Source of the DNA: Aspidapion aeneum
Taxonomy: Eukaryota; Arthropoda; Insecta; Coleoptera; Brentidae
DNA: 64,000 nt
Direction of reading: 5' to 3'
Assembly (NCBI GenBank): GCA_963576565.1
Contig: OY755045.1
Span: 41,806,409 to 41,870,408, forward strand
Shown here: positions 1 through 10,827 of the stretch, piece after piece
Layout of the letters: each line of letters begins with the position of its first letter
Numbering within the stretch: the first letter of the stretch is position 1
The notes under the pieces: generated by a model
The model's database searches: none
Told to the model about the DNA's origin: nothing
Seen by the model: only the letters and a program-made list of their open reading frames with translations
Program-made: the position numbers and the translations under genes

Positions 1-262
1 AGTTTTTTCATAATTTTCAGCGATACTAGACTTTCACCTAAAAAGTTAAATATAAAAGTTAGAAATAATAAAAAGGTCTACAAATTTGTATAAACAAATT
101 TTTTACACAACCCAAAATTCTCCGAAAAAGTAGGAAAAAACGGCTTTTTCGTTTTTGATTTTTATTCCCACGATTTGTTTCCATAAAATTTAGTAGAAAC
201 TTACAGGCAAATTTTTCCATAGAAATTTTTGATTATTTTACTCATCAAAATAAAAATCAAAA
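1..262. other. AT-rich, nothing recognised
   Basis: AT-rich sequence without an open frame of useful length, inverted repeat or known motif. It lies just upstream of the first family H repeat. Confidence 0.5.
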
Positions 263-267
263 ATCTA

Positions 268-1118
268 AATCTGGGGGCACGGCCGGCAGTGCCCCGCCAA
301 GTTCGCGCGGCAGTGCCCCGCCAAGTTCGCGCAGACTAATAGAAATTATGACCAAACCCTTGGCAAAAATCAAAAAAACCCCAAAATTCTATTTTACTCC
401 TATACATGTAAAGTTACGTAAAATTAACATTGCCCCCTTGCAGAAGCGCTAGAGCTGAGCTTTGGCAGCCTGGTAGGAAATGTTATAAAACTACAGGAAA
501 AAATTTTAAAATCACAATATTTTAATTTGTTTCCCTATAACTGTAAATGTATGTAAAAGTAACATTGCCCACTTCCAGAAACGCTCAAGAGCTGAGCTTT
601 GGAAGGCCGATAGGAACTGTGATGAAACTACGGAAAGAAATAAAAAGCCCCAAAATTTGAATAAATGTAAAGTTATGTAAAAGTAACATTGCCCACTTCC
701 CGAAACGCTAGTGAGCTGAGCGTTGAAATACTGATAGGAACTATGATAAAACTATGAAAAAAAAAACACCAAAATTTTAATTTACTTCCCTCCCCTATAA
801 ATGTAAAATTATGTAAAAGTAACATTGCCCTCTTCCAGAAACGCTAGAGAACTAAGCGTTAGAAGACTGATATGAACTATGATAAAACCATAGAAAAAAA
901 ATAAAAAACCTCAAAATTTACTACTTTACTATTTATTTAACCTAAATATTATCTAAATCCTTTAAAAACGAAGTGAAATCATATCAAAACCATTTCATGT
1001 GAAAAAAGCCAAGTACGCGAAAATGGTATTCCGTAAAAAGAATTGAAATAAAAGTAAAGCCAAGTTCTCCAATACAAATTTTAAAATGAAAGGTTTGTAC
1101 TAGTTTGAAAATGTTTGT
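268..1118 (+). mobile_element. Family H repeat, copy A (minisatellite-bearing)
   Basis: This is the first of five copies of a dispersed family, here named H. It opens with a GC-rich stem-loop (GGGGGCACGG facing AGTGCCCC) and CCGCCAAGTTCGCGC, and this block is duplicated head-to-tail at about 285-333. Four minisatellite units of 123-138 bp follow, starting near 406, 540, 663 and 801; each holds a TGTAAAGTTATGTAAAA core and a CAGAAACGCTAGAGAGCTGAG-like motif. The 3' part (about 975-1118) is the arm that forms a hairpin in copy B. There is no coding capacity. A conserved 5' hairpin, internal minisatellite and 3' palindrome resemble non-autonomous Helentron elements, but that assignment is inference. 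Compared with copy B, about 300 bp behind the 5' hairpin are missing here. Confidence 0.7.
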
Positions 1119-1515
1119 AAATAACCACGTCCTTTATGGTTTTTTAACACAACAGGGCGCTACTGCACCGTCTCAGAATAATCATAACCACGATTTTGGA
1201 GACAAATGGGCTGACCAAAAACACTAATTTCTAAAGTTGTATAGCCAGTACTTTTAGAACACACTGTATTGTCAAGAAAATAAAATTAATTGTTTGCTTC
1301 AAAACAGGCAGAACAATTCCCAGCCCACAATTTGTATCCAGTCATCCCTCATTCGAGTGTTAATGAATTCTTTTGTCAAAATTCTGGGAATTAAAAATTT
1401 AATTTAAAGTCAAGGTCGACTCTGGCCTTATTTGATAATGAAAATGTATAAAAAATTGGTCAATAATTAATTAATTACTAAATCAACCAGCCAGTCAGTC
1501 CAACAAAATAATATA
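1119..1515. other. Unassigned AT-rich spacer
   Basis: Nothing recognisable. It separates family H copy A from the TA-flanked foldback. Confidence 0.4.
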
Positions 1516-2329
1516 GGGTGTTAATAAAGTCAGGTCAAACTTTAAGGTGTTTCAGTTCAGACCTAAGTATGTCGCCAAACTTCAGAGGATGATTTTTTAA
1601 GTGATTTTAAGAAAATAGCTTTCACTAAGCATGGCCCCGCAAATGCGCAGTTTTCGAGATACAGGATGTCAAAGTTTCAATTTTTTGTTTGTATTTTTTT
1701 ATAGCTCGTGCAGTTTTTGCGATGTTACAAGGCATACATCATTAAGCATGCCAAATATCATAAAAAAACTACAGGTGTATCTCTAACAGTTTTCAAGAAA
1801 AGAGACAAAAACGAAAAATTTGCAAATGACATAAAAATTTAAAATAGTCACCAAATTACATTATTTTAATTTTTTGCGAATTTTATGTAATTTCTAAATA
1901 GCAATCGAAGTTACAAATTATCTTATTTTGTCTTTTTTCTCAAAAACGGTTAAAGATTATTAGAGACAAAACATTGCAAGAGATCAAAAAGTTTCTGAAT
2001 AAAACAAGGAATTTATTTCACATTTTTGAATCTGCAAGTGACTTACTGTAAAAAAGTTCTGGGGAAAAAAAGGGTGCATTGCCCAGGAATCACCCTGTAG
2101 CTTTTTTCTAATATTTGACATGCTTAATGATGTATGCCTTGTAGCTAAATAGGCGTTCCAGATTTGAGCTAAATATATCAAAAACTGCACGAGGAATAAA
2201 GAAAAAACAAACAAAAAATTAAAACTTTAACAACCCGTATCTCGAAAACTAAGCATTCTGAAAAGTTTTTTCATAAAATTACTTAAGGAATAATCCTCTG
2301 AAATTTGGCCACATACTTTATTAACACCC
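1516..2329. mobile_element. 814-bp foldback element flanked by TA
   Basis: The left end GGGTGTTAATAAAG is the exact reverse complement of the right end CTTTATTAACACCC, and both outer flanks read TA (1514-1515, 2330-2331). The arms pair imperfectly for about 300 bp each; for example CGAGATACAGGATGTCAAAG near 1660 faces its counterpart near 2230, and CATCATTAAGCATG near 1738 faces CATGCTTAATGATG near 2120. A TA duplication fits a Tc1/mariner-type or similar transposase supplied in trans. The short reverse ORF at 1984-2214 lies in a palindrome arm and is not credible as a gene. Confidence 0.75.
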
Positions 2330-2360
2330 TATTAACCTATTATCAAAACTAATTACTAGA

Positions 2361-2390
2361 GAACCGAACCGAACCGAACCGAACCGAACC
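2361..2390. repeat. (GAACC)6 microsatellite
   Basis: Six perfect head-to-tail copies of GAACC. A shorter, less pure run of the same motif occurs at 41249-41270. Confidence 0.95.
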
Positions 2391-2458
2391 CTATTGTAGA
2401 TACTGATTGGAAGTGAAATAAGGTCTGGCAGTATTAATGCTTGCAGTATATTGACATC

Positions 2459-2850
2459 TACACGGTAAAAAAATTGTCTTAAATCAAAGCAAATTGCTAT
2501 GAAGTAAAATATTTTGTGCTTTTCTATTCATCAAGATAATATTTTCTTGATTTAGCATAAAAAATGTCTTGCCTTTTATTTTAATGTCAAACAAATTGTT
2601 TTATTATAAATTGGAATTGAATTAATCTAAGGCACCGTCTTCTCTGGTAGCAAAATATTACTTATATGAAGACAACTTTCTTTGTTACTGAAACACAACA
2701 ATTAAAGAAGAAAAATAAAGCCTAATTTCAAGATTAAACGATGCGTAGAAATAAGGAGAAATATTTTAATTCAAAACAAATTGTTTTAAGGTAAATCAAT
2801 TTATTTAAGAAAAGAACGTGATTTCATTGTAGACAAACATTTTTACTGTG
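2459..2850. mobile_element. Possible short TIR element
   Basis: TACACGGTAAAAAAATTGTC at the left (about 2459) is matched in inverse by GACAAACATTTTTACTGTGTA at the right (ending about 2860). The interior is AT-rich and has no ORF. No clear target duplication was found, so the borders are approximate. Confidence 0.35.
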
Positions 2851-3294
2851 TACGGCTGCGCAGTTACGCCGTAAAATACGGCACACTTTAATAAGAATTG
2901 TGCTAGACTTGGGGATTAGTGCACAAATAAAGTCGTGCAGTATTTATCTAACTTGGCGTTATTTTGACGATTTGTTGAAATTTGTCAGCTGAGGTGTTAT
3001 CGTTTTAACAAATCATTTTGCATTCTATGTTTTTTTTTTAGATTTTTTTTGATTTTTTGCATCGTTTTTTTTTTGTGATTATGAATTTATATTTAAAAAA
3101 ATCAATGAAAAGAGAATCCGATCGTGATTTTTGTATGAAAATGACATATTGTTCATCTGAAAGCTTATAAATACCTTATCCTTGTCTACAAGCAATTGGT
3201 GTATTATACTAGGTACAGTGTCTTCATTTGAAAATGCAACAAGAGAGTAGGCGCTTTTCCCAGAGACCTGCTTTGATAACGTTACGCCTGGTAT

Positions 3295-3899
3295 CACGGA
3301 CTAGTCGGGTCTTAAGGCAAACCCCATACATAAAAGCCGTTTTCAAGCGAATGACTAGTAATTACTTCTGGTTATCCCTTGGTTGACATTTAAAATCACC
3401 GCTTGAATAGCTTTTGTAACAACTGGTTATTGTTTGTTGTTGCTTTTTGCGATTTTTTAAAGAAGTTTAATTGGTTTTAGTTTAGATGAAGAATAATCTT
3501 TTTGCGGTTATTGAATTTGAGTTCTTTTCGACCGACTCTGATATACTGGGGTACTTGATTCGAAATGAGCATAATTTGGAAAAAAGTATAATAAACAGTG
3601 GTTGGAGGAGTACAATGATACTAAAATATCACTCATTGCAAAAATTCATGGAAAAATTTTCCGAAAAAGAAGCAAAACAAATGATTGTGAGGTTAGAAAA
3701 CTCAATAACCTTCCTCAAAAGTGTGGTAATTATCGGTAATAAACGAAGGGCTCATTTGTGTCACTTTTCATGGAGTGGTATTTACCAAGGTCGCTTGAAC
3801 GCCAGTGGTAAATACTAGTAATTACTAGTTATTCACTTGAAAACGGCTAAAACGAATGCTGGGTTGCTAAGATTAAGCCCTAAAGCGCCATAGTCCGTG
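3295..3899. mobile_element. 605-bp TIR element with internal ORF
   Basis: The ends CACGGACTA and TAGTCCGTG are inverse repeats. A second, longer inverted pair lies inside: AGCCGTTTTCAAGCGAATGA near 3338 and TCACTTGAAAACGGCT near 3831, followed by a shared ACTAGTAATTACT. No target duplication was identified. Almost the whole space between the inner repeats is one 110-residue open frame (separate entry), which is unusual for an element of this size. Confidence 0.6.
3486..3818 (+). CDS. Unrecognised 110-residue ORF inside a TIR element
   Basis: A continuous frame from ATG to a TAG that lies within the right inverted repeat. The predicted protein mixes charged and hydrophobic residues (early VIEFEFFSTDSD, middle FMEKFSEKEAKQ, late FSWSGIYQG), without a signal peptide or membrane helix. 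Composition looks more protein-like than most chance frames in this AT-rich DNA, and the last residues are encoded by the inverted repeat itself. I do not recognise the family. It may be a captured host exon or a remnant of a transposase; chance remains possible. Confidence 0.3.
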   Translation: MKNNLFAVIEFEFFSTDSDILGYLIRNEHNLEKSIINSGWRSTMILKYHSLQKFMEKFSEKEAKQMIVRLENSITFLKSVVIIGNKRRAHLCHFSWSGIYQGRLNASGKY

Positions 3900-4100
3900 C
3901 TTTCCTCGCAAGCCAGTTTTATTTTGAAATGGAGACACTTTACCTATGTTCTATGATATCACCGTCCACCTCTGCCAAAATAGCATGCCATAAATCTTCT
4001 ATTTTTATTATTCTTTTCAAAATATGACCAACCTAATGATTAAACATCTAAAAGTGGTGTTAAAACTAGGGGACGGCCGCAGAAAAAGCATGTTCCAATA

Positions 4101-4374
4101 GGAACTTATTGCAATAAAGCCAAGCAGTAATTGTGCCGGGCCCTATTCTGGCAGTTTTCTATTGAAAACTCACAGTTGATCTTTCAAACTTGACATACCA
4201 AAGTCGAATTTATAAATCCAGTCGTTTATTTGCCATTAATAAAGATGGCACTATTAATTCCTGCTCTTATAATACACAAAGGCCTAATTTTGAAAGAAGA
4301 CAGCTGTTCCTATAAGTGAAACTGACAGAATAGTGCCCGGTACAAATTACTGCCTGGCTTTATTGCAATAAGTC
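4101..4374 (+). mobile_element. T-family MITE, copy 1 (complete)
   Basis: The terminal repeats are about 50 bp. The left end begins GGAACTTATTGCAATAAAGC and continues through CAGTAATTGTGCCGGGC; the right end mirrors it and finishes GGCTTTATTGCAATAAGTCC. The interior is 274 bp overall and non-coding. Three more copies lie in this window (4442, 42211, 52060), which defines the family and its borders. No target duplication is obvious at this copy. Confidence 0.8.
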
Positions 4375-4441
4375 CCCGTTAACTCATTTGTCCCAGCCGC
4401 GTTAAGGTCTCGCATTATTTATGTAAAGTTGTTGCCCTAGT

Positions 4442-4637
4442 AGGAATTTATTGCAATAAAGCCAGGCAGTAATAGTGCCGGGCAGTATTCTGATAGTTTT
4501 CCATTGAAAACTGATAGTTGATCTTTCAAAATTGACATACAAAAGTCGGCAGTATTAATTACGGTTCTTATGAGACACCAAGGCCTAATTTTGGAAGAAG
4601 ATAGCTGTTCTTAAAATGCAAAATACTGCCTGCCACT
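4442..4637 (+). mobile_element. T-family MITE, copy 2 (decayed)
   Basis: Aligned by eye to copy 1, it shares the left TIR GGAATTTATTGCAATAAAGC and internal blocks such as TTGATCTTTCAAAATTGACA. It lacks about 20 bp of the middle, and its right TIR is eroded (CTGCCTGCCACTATTACTGC). It sits only about 70 bp from copy 1 in the same orientation. Confidence 0.7.
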
Positions 4638-4640
4638 ATT

Positions 4641-5726
4641 ACTGCTCTAATGTTTAACAACCACTTTTGAAAAATATCTGTATTTATTTTAAAAATAATT
4701 TTGTTTGGTGTTACCAAAATTAATTTATTCGATTAGATATCTAAATTGTTACGTTGTAGCGTCTACATTATTTTTTAAACAAAAAGTTGGTATGTTGCCC
4801 AAATTTTATTCTATTTATATTAATAAAAGGAGACGGACTAAATTCAGTTGTAAAAATGTGCACTAAGTGCAATGAAAAAAAAAAGAGGATATATAATTTA
4901 TGATAAATTAAAATATTGTAAAATTAAATATTGTAATTCAAGTTAAAATACCTTTGATAATTTGAACAAACAAAGTGGGAGTTTTTGCTGTCCTTCAGAG
5001 GGTTTTTCAAACAGATATTTGTGTAAAAACAAAATTTCGGACTTTTACTTTAAACACGACTTTTCGGTTAGTAAGTATCTCTTATTGGAAGTGTTTAGTG
5101 TGCTAATGTTTAAATGACTGAAAGATAAAAAAGTCTATCAGAAAGAAGAAATTTGAGACGCCGTTTTTTACAAAAGCTGTTTTCTGGTTTTTACTGTATG
5201 CTTCCTAAGATCCATAGTTTCCATCATCTCTATCTGTTTTTAATTGTAAACTAAACACTCCAGTCTACATGCTAGTTTGTATTTAAGAGCTGTAAATATT
5301 TGTAGTAATAATAAAGAATTAACCACATAGTCTACAACATTCAAAAGGACTTTACAACAGAATGGTTATCCTAAAAAAATTAATAAACTCAACGATCTCT
5401 AAAATTAAAAGCAAACCAAACGTAGCAAATTCTCAAACAATATATTTATGTAGAAGCGATTTAAATTCAATTGTATAGTAATAATCTAAACCGAGATCTG
5501 AATTAACCCTGACCCTAAACAAAACAATAAACTCGAAAAAAAATATTTACTCAGACTTCACGGTATGTTAACCTACATATTATTATTTAAGAGCTGCTGA
5601 TTTAAAAAAAAAATGTTTTGATAAACAAAATATTTTTGTGTAGCGAGTAAAATTATTTTGTTTGTCTTACGGCCGGGGCGCCAACTGACAAACTTTCAAC
5701 TAGCATTTTTCTTACATCCAACATCA
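4641..5726. other. Unassigned AT-rich stretch
   Basis: About 1.1 kb with no convincing ORF, tandem repeat or inverted repeat. Confidence 0.4.
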
Positions 5727-6452
5727 AGTGAGAGTTACACTTTTTCTCACAAAAAACGCAGACATGGAAAATTAGTATTCAAATTTCTCAGTATATCACC
5801 TGATATGTTCACCTTTCTATTGAATTGGCCACCAGGATGCCACCAGTTTAAATATATGACTTTTTCCTGACAGTATCTGGCAGTTTACTTTAAATTCTGA
5901 AGTATAAAAATGCCTCAAGTATTTGAAAAGCTAAAATAATAACTCGAGTTTTGGAAGGTCACTGGTCTATAAGAAAAGCGGCAAAACATTTTGGAGTCGA
6001 TATAAATGTCAGTTATATTAAGCTTAACTACAAAGGTAGGCAAAGACACTAAGGGTAACCCCTAAGCTAAATAATAATTAATATAGGGTGCAAGGGCGGA
6101 TCCAGAGGTGCTTCTCGGGGGGGGGGGGGGGGGGGCACTTTAGGTGACATTCTCTGTTGGTAAAAAACGGTATATATTTTTTTAAGCAGCACTTTATTGA
6201 ATTAGTCAGTGGTTGTAATTTCGATGATAATAATAATAGGCACTTTCATGCGCGCAGGCAAAAATTTTGAATTTTTATTAGCAAAAACATTACTTCTTAC
6301 TCATTTTTTGTATATTCAAAAAATTCTCGGGGGGGGGGGGGGCAAGTGCCCCTAGTGCCTCCCCTGGATCCGCCACTGATAGGGTGTTACTTTTACTTAC
6401 TTGTAAATTCTGTGTCTGCGTTTTTTGTGAGCAAAAGTGTACTCTCGTTTAA
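5727..6452. mobile_element. Inverted-repeat element interrupted by a hAT MITE
   Basis: A block of about 50 bp at 5727-5780 (core CTCACAAAAAACGCAGACA) recurs in inverse at 6400-6452 (core TGTCTGCGTTTTTTGTGAG). Much of the space between is the hAT MITE at 6091-6378, which therefore inserted later. The frame at 5658-5870 lies across the left arm and is not considered a gene. Confidence 0.55.
6091..6378. mobile_element. hAT-type MITE, 288 bp, 8-bp target duplication
   Basis: The left end CAAGGGCGGATCCAG and right end CTGGATCCGCCACTG are inverse repeats. The flanks carry a perfect 8-bp duplication, ATAGGGTG (6083-6090 and 6379-6386). CA...TG termini with 8-bp duplications fit the hAT superfamily. 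Long G runs sit inside both ends (about 6117-6136 and 6330-6342). It encodes nothing. Confidence 0.85.
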
Positions 6453-7227
6453 GCTAGCTTATGTAATGTTTGCAATCTAGTGAATTTGGAATATTAGTAG
6501 GTACAGGCTCAGTATAATTAATATAAATATACAGAGCAGGAAGATCGTTTTATTTCCATCCCAATCGCTATTGAAACATTACTGTGGGACTCGAAAACTT
6601 AGCAACCATATTCCAAGCAGAACTACATGCAATAGAAGTATGCGGTAGAAACATTGCCCACAGGGGCCTCTCAAACAAAAACATCAAAATCATCTCAGAT
6701 AGCTTATCAGCTCTAAAATCATTAAGCCCATACAAAGTTTAATCCAGACTAATCTGGAATTGCTTCAAAACCTAAGACAGGCTAGGGAGTTAAGGGAAAT
6801 GAAAGTTGAGGAAAATAAAAAAGCAGACGCACTAGCCAGGGCGGGAGCAGAATCCATGCTGGTTAGACCGGAGCCTTACTTCGGCTTACCTAAGGCCATA
6901 GTCACGAAATAAATATGAGAGTGGGTTGTTAGAAAGGGGACTCAAAACTGGCGGGCAACTCCTGGACAACAACACTCCAAAGTCTTTCTAAACAAGCCAG
7001 ACAAACACAGAACAAACCAACTCCTGGAATTAAACAGGAATAGCCTAAGAATAATCACAGGGCTATACACAGACCAATGCCGACTCAACAAACACATGAA
7101 CAGACTGGGAGTAAGTAACACACCAGGCTGTGGTGTTGAGAAGAAAACGCCACTTCATTTAATCTGCTACTGCGTAGTACGACAGAGAACTAGGGCGAAA
7201 CTATTCGGACCTGGACAGGTAGAGCCT

Positions 7228-7611
7228 CAGCGGCGTAGCGTGGGGGGGCGCGGGGAGTTCGTCCCCCCCCCGCCCCGAGGGTAGTGGCGCCCCATAGGTG
7301 GCCGAAGCGCCCTCAGCTTTATTAAGTCGGGCCGGTAATGGCCAATTGAGTGGGTGCCAAAGGAAACTTACGACATGAAGACCTTTTTTTTGGGCGCAAG
7401 ATTCGTGAGAGGCGCCCTTGTGACTTATCGGCCGCCCCCTCACACATGATGACCTTTTTGTTTTTTTTTTTTTGGTCGCAGCAAGATTTGTGAAAATCGC
7501 CTTTTTGACCTTTTTGTTTTATTTTTTGCCACATGATTTTTCATCAGTTTTCAGAGGCGCCCTTTTTAGCTGTCGCCCCCCCCCCGCCCTTTCGGGCACG
7601 CTACGCCGCTG
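7228..7611. mobile_element. hAT-type MITE, 384 bp, inserted in a LINE
   Basis: The ends CAGCGGCGTAGCGTG and CACGCTACGCCGCTG are perfect inverse repeats. The 8-bp duplication TAGAGCCT flanks it (7220-7227, 7612-7619), and the LINE reading continues across the excision point. G/C homopolymer runs lie near both ends. The ORFs predicted across this element (7096-7284 on +, 7201-7534 on -) are artefacts of the insertion. Confidence 0.9.
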
Positions 7612-7761
7612 TAGAGCCTCAGGACCTTAAGGAAATATCACCAAAGAAACTGATCTGTTTCCTAAAGGAGATAGGTATTGGTGATATTTAAGTTGGGAGG
7701 AACCACAATAGACCACTTGAGTCGCTGGGGAGGGGCGAAATTCGCACCACTTATAATCAAA

Positions 7762-7775
7762 CCTAACCTAACCTA
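7762..7775. repeat. Short (CCTAA)n tract at a LINE 3' end
   Basis: Almost three units of CCTAA, the insect-type telomeric motif, directly follow the LINE 3' region. It is too short to claim a telomeric location. Confidence 0.6.
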
Positions 7776-8622
7776 TTGAAACATAAGGCCCTTGGGGTGC
7801 TAAGGCTAAGAGGTTGATCCGAAAGATTTTATCAAATATCTCTGGCGATCGATCTCTTAACTTTATTACACCATTTTGATAAAATTTTTTATTTTTAAAA
7901 TTTTTGTATGTTTTTAAACCGGTTTCCTTGTTTTTTCTATATTTTTTACTTCTTTTGAATTTCATATTTATTAATTATTAAGTTTTATTCTAGGTATATA
8001 ATTAATAAAATTTGGTGTATTTAAGCTCAAAATAATAATCATAATAATAATAATAGTATAATTTTTTATTCCTTATTGTACTTGTTTTTTAAGTTCCTTT
8101 TTGAAATTTAGGGATACATACTGTATTTTTTACTTTTTATTTTAGGAATAAAAGTGTCAATTTTTCTTCCCGAAAGAAAAAAAAAAGGAAAAAAAGTAAA
8201 AATCAGGGAAAAAACGTAAAATATGTAAAAACCCAAAAAAAAACACGAAAAAAAAAACGCATAAAAATAAGTCAAATTATATATAAAGCTCGTTTCAAAA
8301 GTTTTCGACGGCATTATAGATATTTTTAATTTATGTATGTTTTTTCCATAATTTAGTGAAGTGCGATTTTCAGTGTCATTTTAGAGAAAAAAATTAAATT
8401 AAGAAAGTAAATTTGATTATAATAGTGGGTACGCCCGTGCTGGAATACCCTGTGGTAAATCCCTCTGAGCTGCAATACATACACACACGTTATACAATCT
8501 ACAATTCATTATACAATCTTGTTTTTTAATTGTCTGCAGATTTATTACTTGTAGGATGTAGAAAACTTTATGGTGGTATTATAAATAAACGAATATGTAT
8601 TGAGTAGGTAAGTATACATACT
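7776..8622. other. Unassigned, A/T homopolymer-rich
   Basis: Long A and T runs and ATA/ATT clusters (about 8030-8060, 8170-8270). The lysine/phenylalanine-rich frames here (7768-7965 and 8108-8314, both reverse) reflect composition. No gene is supported. Confidence 0.45.
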
Positions 8623-9306
8623 GTCCGGCCAGAATAAAATGAGGCGCAAGAGATGGCTCAACTCAATCTATCTCCCTCTGCTTACAGCACTTTGGTGTTA
8701 CTGGGTGGCAAATTTACCATGAACAAAATTTTATTATTACAAGAAAAAACGGTACTTGTCTGGTACGTTTAACGAAATCGACTCCAGCCCGTTCATAATT
8801 CAAACCCTTATATTTGGTTTCTATTGTTACCGCTGGCTCAACTCGAATCCGGCCCGTTCACAATTCACACCCCATTATTGGGTTTCTATTGGTATGACTA
8901 GGCACGTTTCATACACATTCTAAAATTTAAAAACAAACAGTGGCGTATCATTTACACTTTTTAAATTTTTTTATAAAACTGTGTGGAGTTCCAATTTTAA
9001 ACATATAACGACTGATTTTGGATTTTTGCAATTTTTAGTAAGTCAATTGGTATTTTTTTAGGTTTCTAGATTTGCACGCATCTACCTAATGAAACAGGTA
9101 GGTACCTATATAATATAATAAGTCTAAAAGTTTTAAAAAAATATTTATTTTTAAGAAAAATAAGGTATGTATGGAGTTTTCCAGCAAAAAAAGGCTTAAG
9201 GCGAATAAAATATAAAATTATTAAAAATTGTAGCACGCCACTGGATAGAGAAAGATAGCGCTAATTGAAGCCATCTCTTTTGTGCCTCATTTTATTCCGG
9301 CCGGAC
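8623..9306. mobile_element. 684-bp TIR element
   Basis: The left end GTCCGGCCAGAATAAAATGA and right end TCATTTTATTCCGGCCGGAC form a TIR of about 37 bp that runs on into GGCGCAAGAGATGGCT. Inside, a block of about 60 bp (GCCCGTTCA...TTTCTATTG) is repeated in direct orientation near 8790 and 8860. A possible nested hAT-like pair (CAGTGGCGTA at 8938 and ACGCCACTG ending 9243) has no matching 8-bp flanks. Confidence 0.7.
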
Positions 9307-9659
9307 TAATACGTTTATCAAAAATATTCCATGACTAAGTACAGTAAATAAAGAAAAATCACAGCATCTTGTTGGGTTGATGTAAAAATAAACAATGTAG
9401 GTTGAACATGTTTTCACGGAACAGACAGTCCAGCAAATACTTTTATCCTTGTGAGGCGCCATGCCATGTCCATCTACGAAAAACAGTAAGTATACCTCGT
9501 ATGGCATTTGTTAAAGCCATTGAAATCCATAAGAAAGTATAGACGTCATCGGTTATAGGACAGAAAAAAATCCATAGGTATACTGTATTAAAAAAAAATT
9601 GAGAGATTTATTTTGGCTGTTTGACAAACGCAGGGCTTTACACAGAAAAAAATTCGGTT

Positions 9660-10400
9660 CGGTTTGCCCATTTTGATCTTATGGGATTCCTTACCCTAAA
9701 ATTCACTAAATGACGTTTTTTTAAATCTTAACTTAGGGTGTGGTTTTTTCGCATCTCTATGGCCCTACCATACTGCAACTCGGTGGTTTTGTTGATAAAA
9801 TGTATAGTTTTTAAAATGTGAATTTTGAGAGTTTGGCCATTTTTGTCCTATGGGATTCCCTACCCTAAAATTCGCTAAATGACGTTTTTACGAATCTTAA
9901 CTTAGGGTGTGGTGTTCGCATCTCTATGGCCCCACCATACTGCAACTCGGTGCTTGTATGGTTTTTGATATATGAAAGTGGCCATTTTGTTCTTATGGGA
10001 TTTTCTACTCTAAAATTCGCTAAATGTCGTTTTTTCGAATCTTAATTTAGGGTGTGGTTTTTTTGAATCTCTATGGCTCTACCAGAAACGAGTATAATAT
10101 ATGCTCTACCATACTGCAACTCGGTGTTCTTGTTAATAAACTGTATAGTTTTTAAATATGAATTTTCAAAGTTTGGCCATTTTGGTCTTATGGGATTCCC
10201 TACCCTAAAATTCGCTGAATGACATTTTTCGGAATATTAAATTAGGGTGTGGTTTTTTCGCATCTTTATGACTCACCATACTGCAATTCGGTGCTTTTGT
10301 TGATAAACTGTATAGTTTTTAAAAAATGAATTTTCAAAGTTGATCAAAATGGTCAATTTTGGTCTTAGGGATTCCCTACCCTAAAATTCGTTAAAGGATG
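9660..10400. repeat. Satellite, about 170-bp unit, four to five copies
   Basis: Each unit carries the ordered blocks CCATTTTGRTCTTATGGGAT, CCTACCCTAAAATTCGCTAAA, TAGGGTGTGGTTTTTTCGCA and CCATACTGCAACTCGGTG. Unit starts are near 9667, 9836, 9972, 10178 and 10355. The third is shortened and the fourth start is displaced by an extra segment of about 25 bp near 10080-10105. Non-coding. Confidence 0.85.
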
Positions 10401-10525
10401 TAAATTAATTTTGTTAATCAAATAAATTTTAAAAACAAGTAAAAAAAATCTAACGACACAAATAGTCATCTTCCCTATTAAAAACCAGCACGTCTCAAGA
10501 TATTGCTTTTTTGCAAGGGAACGAT

Positions 10526-10676
10526 CAGTGGCGTACGCAGTAATAAATCCTGGAGGACGGGGCGCTTGAGCGCGGATCGAGACATTTTAATATTGATTTT
10601 TGGAGAAAATTCATGCTTTAGGGGTAAATATTCAGTAGCACTGGTCTCAGCCTCCCCCCTCCTGCGTGTGCCACTG
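10526..10676. mobile_element. hAT-like MITE, 151 bp, no visible duplication
   Basis: Left end CAGTGGCGTACGCAG, right end CTGCGTGTGCCACTG. The interior shares GCGCGGATCGA with the element at 21620-21751, so both belong to one subfamily. The 8-bp flanks do not match. The two overlapping frames (10503-10808 +, 10478-10738 -) cover the insertion and are not credible genes. Confidence 0.6.
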
Positions 10677-10827
10677 GATCCATTAAAGTTTTTAGAGGGA
10701 CCTACCGAACTTTTCGGTGGGAGGGCCTTACCGGGCATTTGTACGGTGGCCAGTCCGATAATGGATAAGGGCCTCTACTCCGGATCTCGTAGTTTCCCCC
10801 ACGAATAATTTGAGAGTTCTTAAGAAC

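Larger units (their letters stand above)
6575..7775 (+). pseudogene. Decayed non-LTR retrotransposon 3' part (RNase H and Cys/His tail)
   Basis: Translated pieces show an RNase H-like strand (KIIISDSLSALKSL-type, near 6680-6725), a later KADALARAGAE helix (near 6820-6855) and a carboxy-terminal zinc-binding tail (near 7050-7180: HMNRLGV, CG, LHLICYC). These are features of Jockey/R1/I-type LINEs. The part carrying the usual PGHSG motif appears deleted and there are several stops and frameshifts. A hAT MITE splits it at 7228-7611. The 3' end runs into CCTAA units at 7762-7775. Confidence 0.7.

Noticed and set aside
7096..7534. ORFs spanning the 7.2-7.6 kb region
   Set aside because: They run across hAT MITE borders and through G/C homopolymers; the LINE frame underneath explains part of the first one.
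7762..7775. Telomere or subtelomere
   Set aside because: Fewer than three CCTAA units; insufficient for any telomeric claim.
8938..9243. Nested hAT element in the 684-bp TIR element
   Set aside because: The ends are similar over about 10 bp only and the 8-bp flanks (AAAACAAA, GATAGAGA) differ.
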